From Phycisphaerales bacterium (GTDB taxonomy: Bacteria > Planctomycetota > Phycisphaerae > Phycisphaerales > UBA1924), in NCBI GenBank assembly GCA_020845755.1, contig JADLFE010000033.1, positions 248,001 through 312,000 of the forward strand: a stretch of DNA of 64,000 nt, read 5' to 3'. This document shows, piece after piece, positions 19,889-29,891 of this stretch; position 1 is the first letter of the stretch; each line of letters opens with the position of its first letter. A program made the position numbers and the translations under genes. Under the pieces are notes generated by a model that saw only the letters and a list, made by a program, of their open reading frames with translations, made no database searches and had not been told where the DNA came from.

Positions 19889-21415
19889 TTACTCCGAGCC
19901 CGGTTTGAGGGAGTTCTCAAATGAGTGAAGCACACCGTTGAACTCGGCATCGGCGTCGCGGCGTGTCTCAATGATTTTGACGGCGTGCATGACGGTGGTG
20001 TGATCTCGGCCGCCGAAGTAGCCGCCGATTTCTTCGAGTGAGAGGCGGGTGAGGCGTCGGGCCAGGTACATACAGACCTGTCGGGGCTGGGCGACGGATC
20101 GCTGGCGGCGCTTGGACTGCAGGTCGGTGACCTTGACGTGGTAAAAGTCTGTAACTGCGTCGATGATGGTGTGAATCGACACGGCGGACTGGGGTGCGGG
20201 CGAGTTGTCTCCCATGGCAAACTTGGCCAGGGACAGATCGATGGGGCGTCCGTCGATCGAGGCGCGGATCTGGAGTGTGGTAATGGCGCCCTCAAGTTCA
20301 CGGATGTTGGCGTTGATGCGTTCGGCGATGTAGCAGGCGACGTCATCCGGAAGGTTCAGGCCGCGGAGACGCGCCTTGGACTTCAGGATCTCGACGCGGG
20401 TGTCGTAACACGGCGGCTCGACCTTGGCGACGAGACCCCACTTGAAGCGGCTGACGAGTCGTTGCTCGAGGTCGGGGATTTCTTCGGGCGGTGCATCCGA
20501 CGAAAGCACGATCTGCTTACTAGCCTGGTACAGCGTGTTGAAGGTGTGAAAGAACTCCTCCTGCGTGCGATCGCGCTTGGCCAGGAAGTGAATATCGTCG
20601 ACCACCAGGACATCGACGTCACGGAAGCAGTGGCGGAAATTGGTCATCTCGCCGCTCTGCACAGCCTCCATGAACTGGGTCATGAAGGACTCGCACGAGA
20701 TGTAGTAGAGCGAGGCGTTCGGGCGTGTCTCGAGGATGCGCAGGCACACGGCCTGGAGCAGGTGCGTCTTTCCCAGACCCACGCCGCCATGAATGAAGAG
20801 CGGGTTGTACGACCGCGCGGGGTTGTCGCCCACGGCGACGGCGGCGGCGTGGGCCAGGCGATTCTCCGGCCCGACCACGAAGTTTTCGAACGCGTAATCA
20901 GGGTTGATCACCAGAGCATCACGCCGGATCACGCTGGTCGATCGTTCGGCCGGCATGGAGTTCGACGGGGTGTGGTACGGCGTCTGGATTGTGTGGCGGT
21001 CCGGGGCGGACTTGTGATGCGGCCCAACACCATTGCTTGTCGGCGCGTCGGCCGGGGTCGCGGCAGGAGTCGGCAGGCCGATCTGTGGGGAGGACCCCGG
21101 TGTTTCAAACTTCGGATCCCTCGCGACCGGCTTGCGGGTGTCACGGGCGGGGAGTTCCGGCGCTTCGTCGCCGGGTCCGATGAAGCGAACAGTGAGCAGG
21201 CGTCCCGATGCGGTGCGGGCCGCGTCGTTGAAGGAATCGGCGCACTGGCGTTTCAGGTAGTCGCGATGAACGGGCGAGTGAACGCGGACCACCAAGACGC
21301 CCGATGCCACGCCCAATGGATCGAGGTCGCCAAACCACTGGCGGCACACGGAGGGATTGGTCGCGCGCAGGTGCGACAGCATCCCCTCCCATATCTTGCG
21401 ATCGGGGTCGGTCAT
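19889..21415 (-). CDS. dnaA: Chromosomal replication initiator protein DnaA
   Basis: A 508-aa initiator. Domain I (residues 1-80) binds DnaB; domain II is a long Pro/Thr-rich linker (~80-165). AAA+ domain III has Walker A 'GGVGLGKTH' (about 210-218) and Walker B 'VLVVDDIHFL' followed by 'TQEEFFHTFNTLYQ'. Domain IV carries the DnaA-box signature 'GGRDHTTVMHAVKIIE'. It binds and melts the origin in the ATP form. The common 'F(L)AGKE' after Walker B reads 'FLAKRD' here. The ATG at 21415 has GCGGAGCG upstream; a GTG two codons earlier is the alternative. dnaN and gyrB are not adjacent. Confidence 0.97.
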   Translation of the reverse strand: MTDPDRKIWEGMLSHLRATNPSVCRQWFGDLDPLGVASGVLVVRVHSPVHRDYLKRQCADSFNDAARTASGRLLTVRFIGPGDEAPELPARDTRKPVARDPKFETPGSSPQIGLPTPAATPADAPTSNGVGPHHKSAPDRHTIQTPYHTPSNSMPAERSTSVIRRDALVINPDYAFENFVVGPENRLAHAAAVAVGDNPARSYNPLFIHGGVGLGKTHLLQAVCLRILETRPNASLYYISCESFMTQFMEAVQSGEMTNFRHCFRDVDVLVVDDIHFLAKRDRTQEEFFHTFNTLYQASKQIVLSSDAPPEEIPDLEQRLVSRFKWGLVAKVEPPCYDTRVEILKSKARLRGLNLPDDVACYIAERINANIRELEGAITTLQIRASIDGRPIDLSLAKFAMGDNSPAPQSAVSIHTIIDAVTDFYHVKVTDLQSKRRQRSVAQPRQVCMYLARRLTRLSLEEIGGYFGGRDHTTVMHAVKIIETRRDADAEFNGVLHSFENSLKPGSE

Positions 21416-21666
21416 GAACACTCGCTCCGCGGATCAATTCCAACGGAAGAAAAGCACAGGGAACGCACCGAGCGGGCGGCGATGAATCGGAATTCGGCGC
21501 GCGGGACCGCGCCCACGAGATGTCATATTTCCGCGCATAGGGCCCACCCCTTGGCGAAGAGAAAGAACGAGCAGACTCCGGCCGGGAACGCCCACCGCCC
21601 CGTGCCGTCACAACCCAAACCGTCGGAAGGTACCCCACGGCGCGGATTCAGTCAACCGGCGAGCGA

Positions 21667-22647
21667 TCATTCCTCGGCGTCGTTTTCCTCGGAAGAATGA
21701 CTTGACGGCGGGGCGGGCGTGCGGGCCGCGAGTTTGGCTTCCATCGCCCGCGCCTCGGCCTCCTGCTGTTCGTAGCGCGTCCGCTGGGTGCGGAAATCCA
21801 TCATGAACAGCACCTTCTTTTCCAATTCCTCCCCCACCGCTTGCGCGAGGCGTTTGCGAGCGTAGCCCAGGTCGGTGCGGCGCGACACATGCACGATGAT
21901 GAGGTTCTGGCACTCAAGCACGCGGATCCACTCCGCGATGTCATCGACGTGCATGTGCATGCCGACCTTGGCCCGGTCCTTGTGGTCGGGCTCGAAGAAC
22001 GTGCACTCGCAGATCACGATCTGGGCCTTGCGGACGTCTTCCCGCACCAGGTGCGGCCCGGGCTGGGTGTCGCCCAGGTAGGCGATCAGGGGAATCTCCA
22101 GGGTTCGCGTGATCTCAACCCCACGCTCCTTCAGTTCGCGCAGTTTGTCCTGCGGATAGTCGGCGAATTCGGGCTTGAGTTTGCTGCGTTTTTCAACGAT
22201 CGAGTAGCCGAACGACGGTGCTGTGTGTTCGGTGGGGTAGCCGCGGAGGAAGATGTTGTTCTTGATCTCGATCATGCCCTCGGGCTCGAGCGGCAGAACT
22301 TCGTAGGGCGTCTTCTGCTGCTCAAGTTCGACAAAGCCGGTCATCATGCCGCGGATCGCCGGGGCGATGCGCGAGTCGCAGACGATCTTGGCGTTACCCA
22401 TGCCCTGGAAGCGTCGTTGGGAGCAGAAGTAGGCCAGGCCGCCGATGTGGTCCATGTGCCCGTGAGAGATGGCGACGTACTTGCTGGCGAGCATGGCGCG
22501 CGGACAGGCGCCCATGTCAAAGCAGACATCGAGTTCCGGAATCTGGATGGTGGTGACTTCACCGGCGATCGACGTGCCCTGCACGCGGTACGGCGGGATG
22601 TAAATAAAGCCCAGCGAGCCCTCGCGCGGAGGGGGTTTGGGGATCAT
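21667..22647 (-). CDS. Metallo-beta-lactamase-fold hydrolase (RNase Z-like)
   Basis: A 326-aa cytoplasmic protein. The metal-binding motif 'AISHGHMDHIGGLAYFC' has the HxHxDH signature; 'LIAYLGDTQPG' and 'VICECTFFEP' supply later ligands, and 'LIIVHVSRRTDLGYARKRL' the last His. This layout resembles ribonuclease Z and related phosphodiesterases, so tRNA 3' processing is possible but not proven. GGAGG precedes the ATG at 22647. The last 45 residues are Ala/Glu-rich and low complexity. It lies 250 bases upstream of dnaA on the same strand. Confidence 0.82.
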   Translation of the reverse strand: MIPKPPPREGSLGFIYIPPYRVQGTSIAGEVTTIQIPELDVCFDMGACPRAMLASKYVAISHGHMDHIGGLAYFCSQRRFQGMGNAKIVCDSRIAPAIRGMMTGFVELEQQKTPYEVLPLEPEGMIEIKNNIFLRGYPTEHTAPSFGYSIVEKRSKLKPEFADYPQDKLRELKERGVEITRTLEIPLIAYLGDTQPGPHLVREDVRKAQIVICECTFFEPDHKDRAKVGMHMHVDDIAEWIRVLECQNLIIVHVSRRTDLGYARKRLAQAVGEELEKKVLFMMDFRTQRTRYEQQEAEARAMEAKLAARTPAPPSSHSSEENDAEE

Positions 22648-22827
22648 CGCGAATCCTCCGAGGCCGGACCTTCGCCCGGCCGGATGTGAATTGACGCGAA
22701 TGGTAGGCACGTCGGGAGTTACCCGGGCGTGACAGCACGCGTGTCGGCGTGTTCGTATCACTTTCATGCCGCCCCACGCAGGGCGGCCCGTCCGTCGCAC
22801 GCGGTCGGCATCCGCAAGGAGCATTTC

Positions 22828-24567
22828 ATGTTTGTCTCGCACGTCGATCGCTATCTTTCTCCCGCGGCGGTTCTGGCGGCGGCGCTCCTGACCTCGGCGC
22901 TGCCCGCGTGGGCTGATTCGGCCCTGTCGCTCAAGATCGAGCGGGCCGTTGTGTTCAAAGACGGGCACGCGCTCCTGGTTAAGTCCGTCACGGGCAAACT
23001 CGACGGCTCCGGCACGGGGTTCATCGAGAACGTGCCGGATTCGGCGGTGCTCGGCACATTCTGGGCCCTAAGCGCCGACGGCAAGACGGTCGGCCTACGT
23101 GCCGAATATGCCGAGCGAGAGACCACGCTGGAACAGAAGACCACGTGCCTTTCGATGGCCGACCTGCTCCGCGCCAACAGCGGAAAACTACTGACGCTCA
23201 CGCTGACAAGTTCCGGGCGCGTCGACGCCAAAGTTGTTGAGGTGCTGGAGGGATCGCAGCCCGCGATCGACGCGGGAGACAATCTCCGCGGCGTGCTGTC
23301 GAGCGCGCTGGTGCCCCCGCCGCCGGGCGGGCAGTACGTCGTGCTGGAACTCGACGGCGTGCGTCGTGTGATTCCTGTCGGCGAGATTCAGCACATATCC
23401 GGCGCGTCGCTGGAAACCACGATCACGCGCAGCGCGAAGGTGAAATCGCGCGCCAAGCGGCTTGTCGTTGATCTCGGGCGCGACGCGGCCGAGAAGGACA
23501 TCTCCCTTCGGATGATGTACTTCTCGCCCGGGATGTCGTGGATTCCGACGTATCGCGTCGAGGGCGTCGACACGCCCGAAGCGACGCTGTGGCTGCAGGG
23601 CGAGGTCGTGAACGATCTCGAAGACCTGAGCGGCGTGAAACTCGATTTGGTCGCCGGCGTGCCGAATTTCAGGTTCGGCGATTCGGTCTCGCCGCTCTCT
23701 CTGGAATCCGCACTCCGGGAGACGATGGGGCGGCAGCAGATTTCGTTGGGGCAGAGCATCAGCAACGCGACGTTCCGCGATGCGCGCGGCGCGGTTCGAG
23801 AGCAGTCCAACGAACCCGGCGCGCCGCCGGTGCCCGGCGAGCTTGTCGCGGCGGGCGAGCAAGACCTGCACGTGTATTCACTGGGCGAGGTGACGCTCAA
23901 GAAGGGAGCCCGCGCGAGTGTGCCGGTGTGGAACTCCAAGTCCGCGGTCCGTCACGTGTACACGCTCGACCTGAAACTCGGCAAGATCGGTCGGGCCGAG
24001 CCGCAGTACAACAACCCCGCGGATCGTCCCGGCGGCCCGGCGGGCGATTCTCCGCTGGGATTGTTGAAGAATCGCGTGTGGCACCAGGTTGAGTTGACGA
24101 ACGCGAGCTCCTCGCCGTGGACCACCGGCCCGGCGCTGGTGATGAACGGCACGATGCCGATCAGCCAGGACCTGCTGACGTATACGAGCAAGAGCGCCAA
24201 GTGCCGCCTGCCGCTGACGGTGAGCGCCGACATCGCGGGCACCTACAAGGAAACCGAATTGGAACGCCAGCCCAACACGCTCAACTGGAACGGCTATCAG
24301 TTCGCCAAGGTGAGCAAGAAGGGAACGGTCACCCTCGTCAACCGGCGCAGCGAAGCGTCGCGTGTGTGCGTGAGCGTGTCGATGGGAGGGCGGGCCAAGT
24401 CAGCAGGCGCCGAGGGCGCGATCATCGTCGACGCGGGACGAGGCGAGGACTTTGAGGACTCGTACAACACCAACGTCAACAACCACAGCGACGTGCAGTG
24501 GGAACTTGAACTGAAGCCCGGCGAGACACGGATGCTGGATGTCGAGTATGACGTCTTCCTGCGGTGA
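22828..24567 (+). CDS. Secreted protein, DUF4139-like
   Basis: A 579-aa exported protein (signal peptide 1-29, cleavage near 'LPAWADS'). An N-terminal 'VVFKDGHALLVKSVTGKL' strand set is followed by a central segment 'MYFSPGMSWIPTYRVEG' and 'GEVVNDLEDLSGVKLDLVAG', which resembles the DUF4139 conjugate domain, where outer-surface proteins share 'W.P.Y...L......A.V.N.tgEDW..V.L.ls.G'. The C-terminus has another beta-rich domain ending 'LELKPGETRMLDVEYDVFL'. AAGGAGCATTTC precedes the ATG at 22828. Function unknown; the domain match is from recognition only. Confidence 0.55.
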   Translation: MFVSHVDRYLSPAAVLAAALLTSALPAWADSALSLKIERAVVFKDGHALLVKSVTGKLDGSGTGFIENVPDSAVLGTFWALSADGKTVGLRAEYAERETTLEQKTTCLSMADLLRANSGKLLTLTLTSSGRVDAKVVEVLEGSQPAIDAGDNLRGVLSSALVPPPPGGQYVVLELDGVRRVIPVGEIQHISGASLETTITRSAKVKSRAKRLVVDLGRDAAEKDISLRMMYFSPGMSWIPTYRVEGVDTPEATLWLQGEVVNDLEDLSGVKLDLVAGVPNFRFGDSVSPLSLESALRETMGRQQISLGQSISNATFRDARGAVREQSNEPGAPPVPGELVAAGEQDLHVYSLGEVTLKKGARASVPVWNSKSAVRHVYTLDLKLGKIGRAEPQYNNPADRPGGPAGDSPLGLLKNRVWHQVELTNASSSPWTTGPALVMNGTMPISQDLLTYTSKSAKCRLPLTVSADIAGTYKETELERQPNTLNWNGYQFAKVSKKGTVTLVNRRSEASRVCVSVSMGGRAKSAGAEGAIIVDAGRGEDFEDSYNTNVNNHSDVQWELELKPGETRMLDVEYDVFLR

Positions 24568-24603
24568 TGGTCCGCGGCGGAAACGTGCGGGGTCGATCGT
24601 GGG

Positions 24604-26475
24604 CTACCACTCCGACCCGCCGGAATACCGCGCGTACACGTCCGCCATCGCCTGCACCATCTCGCCCAGCGTGCAGTTGCATAGCGCGCCCTCGACCAGC
24701 GCCGGCATCACGTTCGTCGCGTGCAGCGACGGCCCTGGCCCCAGATTCAGCACGCCCAGCGCGTGGCGCGCCGGGCGTCCCTGCGAGACATCGCGGATGT
24801 TGTCGAGTGCTTTGGCAACCTGCGACGCGTCGCGCCGCTTCTTGAACGCCGCGAGGCGTTCGCACTGCTCGGTCTCGACCTGCTCGCCGATCTTGAGGAT
24901 ATCGATCGGGCGTTCCTCGTTGCCTTCCGCGTAGGCGTTGACGCCCACGATAATGCGGTCGCCCGCCTCGCACTCCTCGCTGAAGCGATAACTCGCCTCG
25001 GCGATCTTGCGCCGGAAATAGCCCTTGTTGATGCCGCTCACGACCGACTTGCCGAACGTGCGACGCGATTGATACGCGGGATGATTGGCGAGCGTGTCGC
25101 CCGCGCCGTCGCCCCTGGACCGCGTGGCGTTCCAGTCCGCGTACGTCCCCATCTGGTCGATCTCGTTGATGAAGTTGAGCGCCTCGCGCTCCATCGTGTC
25201 GGTCAGTTGCTCGATAAACCACGAGCCGCCGAGCGGGTCGACCACGCGGGTTACGCCCGTCTCGTGCGCCAGGATCTGCTGTGTGCGCAGCGCCACCGTC
25301 ACCGCCTGCTCCGTCGGCAGGCCCAGCGTCTCGTCCATCGAGTCGGTGTGCAGGCTCTGGCACCCGCCCAGCACCGCGGCCATCGCCTGGTACGCCACGC
25401 GCACGATGTTGTTCAGCGGCTGTTGCTCCGTCAGCGAGCACCCGGCCGTCTGCACGTGCGTCTTCATGAACCACGAGCGCTCGTTCTTGGCGCCGTAGCG
25501 ATCGCGCATCACGCGGGCCCAGATCCGCCTGGCAGCGCGGAGTTTGCACAACTCCTCGAAGAACTCGTTGTGGCTGTTGAAGAAGAACGAGAGGCGCGGG
25601 GCAAAGTCGTCGATCAGCAGTCCGCGCTCCATGCACGCCTCGACATACTCCATGCCGTCGCGCAGCGTGAAAGCCAGTTCCTGCGTCGCGGTGCTGCCGG
25701 CCTCGCGGATGTGATAGCCGGAGATCGACACGCTGTTCCACCTGGGCACGTGGCGCGACTGGAACTCGATGGTGTCGACGACAAGTTTCACCGACGCCTC
25801 GGGCGGGTAGATGAACTCGTTCTGCGAATGGAATTCCTTGAGGATGTCGTTCTGCAGCGTGCCGCCCAGCGTTGACCACGAGATGCCGCGCTGCATCGCG
25901 TGGGCGAGGTACATGGCCCAGATGACCGCGGCCGGGCCGTTGATCGTCTGCGACACCGTCACCTCGCCGACGGGGATGTCGGCGTAGAGGCGGTGCATGT
26001 CCTCGATGGTGTCGATCGCCACGCCGCACTTGCCGACCTCGCCGACGCAGAGCGGATCATCCGAATCGCGCCCCATGAGCGTGGGGAGGTCAAACGCGGT
26101 GGAGAGACCGGTGTTGGCGTTGGTGCCCTTGGCCTGCGAGAGGAGGTACTTGAAGCGCTTGTTGGTGTCGTCGGCGCTTCCGAATCCCGCGAATTGGCGC
26201 ATGGTCCACAGACGGGTGCGGTACCCCTGCGGGAACAGGCCGCGGGTGTAAGGGAACGTTCCCGGCTGGGAGTTGTTGCCCAGGTCGCGGTCGATGTGCT
26301 TGAGCGATTCGGGCGGGCCGCCCGCGATCGTGTTGGGTCCATAGGAAGGATCGAGCACAAGCCCCGAGATCGTGACGGCGTTTGGATCGACCCGCGCCGT
26401 GGCGGGCTTGCCTGCATCCGGGCCCGTGGCGGGAGTGGAGACGCCGGAAAGTCGATCGGGAGTCGAGGTGCTCAT
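24604..26475 (-). CDS. Adenosylcobalamin-dependent acyl-CoA mutase, large subunit (isobutyryl-CoA mutase-like)
   Basis: A 623-aa catalytic subunit without the B12-binding domain, so it needs a separate small subunit not seen here. The (beta/alpha)8 barrel matches methylmalonyl-CoA mutase: 'TRLWTMRQFAGFGSADDTN', 'GLSTAFDLPTLMGRDSDD', 'GTLQNDILKEF' and 'LGGCQSLHTDSMDETL'. Two residues that set substrate choice differ from methylmalonyl-CoA mutase: Phe95 replaces the Tyr of 'RQYAGF', and Gln218 replaces the Arg of 'VRNTYIF'. Phe/Gln is the isobutyryl-CoA mutase combination, implying n-butyryl/isobutyryl-CoA interconversion or a related acyl-CoA. No ribosome site; TAGAAT ends 7 bases before the ATG. 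Confidence 0.88.
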   Translation of the reverse strand: MSTSTPDRLSGVSTPATGPDAGKPATARVDPNAVTISGLVLDPSYGPNTIAGGPPESLKHIDRDLGNNSQPGTFPYTRGLFPQGYRTRLWTMRQFAGFGSADDTNKRFKYLLSQAKGTNANTGLSTAFDLPTLMGRDSDDPLCVGEVGKCGVAIDTIEDMHRLYADIPVGEVTVSQTINGPAAVIWAMYLAHAMQRGISWSTLGGTLQNDILKEFHSQNEFIYPPEASVKLVVDTIEFQSRHVPRWNSVSISGYHIREAGSTATQELAFTLRDGMEYVEACMERGLLIDDFAPRLSFFFNSHNEFFEELCKLRAARRIWARVMRDRYGAKNERSWFMKTHVQTAGCSLTEQQPLNNIVRVAYQAMAAVLGGCQSLHTDSMDETLGLPTEQAVTVALRTQQILAHETGVTRVVDPLGGSWFIEQLTDTMEREALNFINEIDQMGTYADWNATRSRGDGAGDTLANHPAYQSRRTFGKSVVSGINKGYFRRKIAEASYRFSEECEAGDRIIVGVNAYAEGNEERPIDILKIGEQVETEQCERLAAFKKRRDASQVAKALDNIRDVSQGRPARHALGVLNLGPGPSLHATNVMPALVEGALCNCTLGEMVQAMADVYARYSGGSEW

Positions 26476-26482
26476 AAGGACA

Positions 26483-26488
26483 ATTCTA
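26483..26488 (-). promoter_or_regulatory. -10 element (TAGAAT) for the leaderless mutase gene
   Basis: Minus-strand TAGAAT is followed by seven bases (TGTCCTT) and the ATG at 26475. It lies close to the TATAAT consensus at the spacing expected for a leaderless start. Confidence 0.5.
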
Positions 26489-26689
26489 TCTGAGTGGCGT
26501 TCGGGGCCCAAGCGCGGCGGGATCGAACGCGACAGAGTGTGGATTGAAAACAACCTTTACGTTTGCTTGTCCGAATAACTCACGGGTGGTGTAAAGCCGG
26601 GTGGAAACTTCACCGATCAGGCAGGGACGCAGGAGGGTCGGCCGCGGGGCAGACCTGGACATCATTGCAGATTGGGTAAGGAGCACTTC

Positions 26690-29600
26690 ATGTCGAGCCG
26701 CTCTCGTGGTTGCCGCCTCGCATTCGTTGCCGGGTCGAGCCGTTCCTTTGATCGCCTTGAACCTCGCCAGATGCTGAGCGGCGAGCACCTGCGATTCGAC
26801 CTTGCCGCCCAGGCCGGGACCAATGCCGTGGTGGCCGCGGACTTTGACCGCAACGGGATCATGGACCTCGCCGCCGCCAACGCCGACGGCGGGAGCATCT
26901 CCGTCATCCTCAGCAAGGAAGGCAAGTTTCAGAACACCGACAACTACCCTACGGGCGGCACGCCGTACGAGATTGGTCTCTTTGACTTTAATCGAGACAC
27001 ATTCCCCGACATCATCACGCTCGACCGCCAGAACGCCAAGATCATCACGCTCCAGAACGACGGCGACGGCACGTTCGGGAGCGGCCCGGAGATCCAACTT
27101 CCCGCCGGCGCCCACTCCGTCCGCGTCGGGGACTTCAACCACGACGAGAGCATGGACATCGCCGTTCTCATGCCCGACGAAAACGCCGTGCGGATCTACC
27201 TGATCGGCGAGGGCGACGAGAGCGGCCCGCCGGCGTTGGGCGAGTTCGCGTCATATGGCGTCGGAAACGGCGCGTCGTTCATCGAGATGGGCGACGTCAA
27301 TGCCGACGGCGTCCTCGACCTGGTGACCGCCAACACAAGCGACGACACGGTCACGGTGCTCACCGGCGTCGCGGGCACGCCAAGTGCAGCCGACTGGCTC
27401 CATGATGTCTTCGCTCGCCTCATCCACCGCGAGCCCAACAGCGGCGAACTCGATACCTGGCTCTCCGACCTCAACTCGGGCGCCAAGGAGCGCATCGACG
27501 TGGTCAGCGAGATCGTCGGGAGCGACGAGTTCCTGCGCATGGCGATGGACCGCGCCTATACGCGCCTGTTCGACCTCATGCCCGACCAGGCCGCCCGCGA
27601 CATGATGCAGGACACGTGGGGCATCACCGGCGAATGGAACGACTGGTTCGCCCACATGGCGACCAGCGACTGGTTCGTTGCGCAGAACGGTCACGGCAAC
27701 GAGAACTGGTTCAACGCGGCGTTCCCGCGTCTCGTTGGGCGTCAGCCCAGCGCGGCGGAGCGCGTTCAGTACATGTCGATGTTCGACGACCAGAGCACAC
27801 AGACCATCGACGTCTGCCGTGAGATCATGGGCTCGGAGGCGTACCTGAAATCGACCTTGTGGCGATTGTACTTCGAGACTCTGCAGCAGCAGCCCGACCA
27901 GGGCGCGTTCGATTCGCTGGAAGTCACTCTCGCGGAGCACGGAGAGTTCGGCGTGATCGCCGCGCTCCTTGGCTCCGACGACTTCTTCGGCAGGAGCGGG
28001 GCCAGCGACGGCGCGTTCGAGGAGTTGGGTGTCTTTGACACGGGCGATCAGCCCGGGTCGGTCCGCATCGACCGCGCCGGCGACGACCACATCATGGACC
28101 TGGTCGTCACCAACGCGGGGTCCGGCAATGTGACCATCCTCACCGGCAACGACGCCCACGATTCCTTCTCGCCCGCCTTCACCATCGACGTGGGCAACCA
28201 CCCCTCGTCCAGTTTCGGCTTCTTCGAGCCCGGCAATGGCTACATCCTCGCCGTCGCCAACCGCGGCGACGACACCGTCTCCGCCTTCAAGATCAAACTC
28301 GACGGCACCGTCGTCCTCTTCGATGTCGTCAAGGTCGGCGATCAGCCCGCCTGGGTCGTTCCCGGCTGGTTCGGCAAGGCCAACGGCATGGCGGTCGCCA
28401 ACCAGGGCGACGGCACCGTCACCGTCATCCTCTTCGGCGAGGGCGGCGATCAGAACAACGACGACGGAAACAACGACGACATCGCCGTCCCCGGCGCGCC
28501 CGACCTGGCCGACATCAGCGACACCGGCGACGACAACCAGGACAACATCACCCGAAACAACAACGCCGGACGCCCGCTCAAGTTCATCGTGTCGGATGTG
28601 CCACAGGGCGCGTTCGTCAACATCTTCGCCGACGGTATCTTCCTCGGCAACGGGCTCTCGCGCGACGACACCGGCATCGTCGAGGTCTGGACCGACGGCT
28701 TCACCGTCCTCCGCGACGGCGAGCACGAGATCCGCGCCTCGCTCACCGTCAACGGGCGCGAGGGCGACAAGGGCGAGGCCCTGGTCGTCACCGTCCGCAC
28801 GCCCAAGGTCGAGGCCGACCAATCCGGTTCCGGCAACGTCGTCACCCGCGGCGACGACGGTGCGCCCATCATCCGCCGCCGCCGCGAGGATGGGCAGTAC
28901 CAGGACTTCAACCTCCACGACCTGACCGGCGGCCCGGACATCACCGGCGACGTCGTCACCATGGACGAGCCCAAGAACGAGCAGTACTACGCCGCCGGAC
29001 AGTCCGACGACGGCGTCGTCCTCTACGTCGAGGACGGCGACGGCGGCTGGCGCAACCGCAATCTCACGCAGGACGTCCCAGGTGCCGAGCCCTTCGCCGG
29101 CGCCGACATGGATGTCTACACCACGCCGTGGGGCTACGTGAACATCGTCGGTGTCAATGCCAACGGCGAGCCCATCATCTACTGGCAGGACGGCGGCACC
29201 GACGACTCGGGCGACTTCCGCTGGAACTGCACCAACATCGGTCAGACCGAACTCGAAGCCAACAACCAGCCCATCCCAGACTGGACCAGCGACATCGAAA
29301 GTTACGTCACGCCGTGGGGCGGTCTGAACGTCGCCGGCATCGACAACAACGGGCACGTCTACGTCGTCTGGTGGTCGCCCGCCTCCAGCGGCTGGATCTC
29401 CAGCGACCTCACCAGCCTCACCGGCACCCTCGGCATGGTCGGCTCCCTCTCCACCTTCGTCACCGAGTGGGGCGGCATCACCATCACCGGCCTCGACGAG
29501 CAGGGGCACATGATCGCCCTCTGGTGGGCGCCCGGAACCGAGTGGCAATACACCGACATGACCACCTACCTCGGCGCCGCCGACTTTGAGCAGGGCTCCC

Positions 29601-29881
29601 AGTTCTCCTTCGTCACCGATGACAGCAAGCTCATCATCACCGGCCTGTCCAAGGAAGGCAGCGTGATGTTCTTCAAGTGGACCCTGCAGACCCAGACCTG
29701 GGAGTACACCAGCCTCGCACTCCCCGACACCGAAACCAGCCCCATCGTCGGCACCCTCTCGGGCTACGAAGGCGACGACGCCACGCTCCACGTCGTCGCA
29801 TCCAACCTCGACGGCCAGACCCTCGACTGGTCCAACAATCCGAGCGTTGACAACACATGGATCTTCAGCAATCTCGGATAA
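26690..29881 (+). CDS. Large secreted FG-GAP/VCBS repeat protein with DUF4214 and LEPRxxL motif
   Basis: A 1063-aa surface protein. The N-terminal 'FDRLEPRQMLSG' (residues 26-37) is the LEPRxLL-type motif found at the start of large planctomycete secreted proteins. FG-GAP/VCBS propeller units follow ('VVAADFDRNGIMDLAAANAD', 'DVNADGVLDLVTANTSD'). A DUF4214-like helical region with two or three 'WL.DvF.RL..R.P...EL..W' units spans about 235-450. Further 'DLVVTNAGSGNVTIL' propeller strands come next, and a C-terminal half has repeated '[DS].YVTPWGG[LV]N[VI][VA]GI' segments (about 800-1060). No dockerin or sorting tag ends it. AAGGAGCACTTC precedes ATG 26690. It is probably involved in adhesion or matrix binding. 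Confidence 0.8.
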   Translation: MSSRSRGCRLAFVAGSSRSFDRLEPRQMLSGEHLRFDLAAQAGTNAVVAADFDRNGIMDLAAANADGGSISVILSKEGKFQNTDNYPTGGTPYEIGLFDFNRDTFPDIITLDRQNAKIITLQNDGDGTFGSGPEIQLPAGAHSVRVGDFNHDESMDIAVLMPDENAVRIYLIGEGDESGPPALGEFASYGVGNGASFIEMGDVNADGVLDLVTANTSDDTVTVLTGVAGTPSAADWLHDVFARLIHREPNSGELDTWLSDLNSGAKERIDVVSEIVGSDEFLRMAMDRAYTRLFDLMPDQAARDMMQDTWGITGEWNDWFAHMATSDWFVAQNGHGNENWFNAAFPRLVGRQPSAAERVQYMSMFDDQSTQTIDVCREIMGSEAYLKSTLWRLYFETLQQQPDQGAFDSLEVTLAEHGEFGVIAALLGSDDFFGRSGASDGAFEELGVFDTGDQPGSVRIDRAGDDHIMDLVVTNAGSGNVTILTGNDAHDSFSPAFTIDVGNHPSSSFGFFEPGNGYILAVANRGDDTVSAFKIKLDGTVVLFDVVKVGDQPAWVVPGWFGKANGMAVANQGDGTVTVILFGEGGDQNNDDGNNDDIAVPGAPDLADISDTGDDNQDNITRNNNAGRPLKFIVSDVPQGAFVNIFADGIFLGNGLSRDDTGIVEVWTDGFTVLRDGEHEIRASLTVNGREGDKGEALVVTVRTPKVEADQSGSGNVVTRGDDGAPIIRRRREDGQYQDFNLHDLTGGPDITGDVVTMDEPKNEQYYAAGQSDDGVVLYVEDGDGGWRNRNLTQDVPGAEPFAGADMDVYTTPWGYVNIVGVNANGEPIIYWQDGGTDDSGDFRWNCTNIGQTELEANNQPIPDWTSDIESYVTPWGGLNVAGIDNNGHVYVVWWSPASSGWISSDLTSLTGTLGMVGSLSTFVTEWGGITITGLDEQGHMIALWWAPGTEWQYTDMTTYLGAADFEQGSQFSFVTDDSKLIITGLSKEGSVMFFKWTLQTQTWEYTSLALPDTETSPIVGTLSGYEGDDATLHVVASNLDGQTLDWSNNPSVDNTWIFSNLG

Positions 29882-29891
29882 GGAACAAAGC

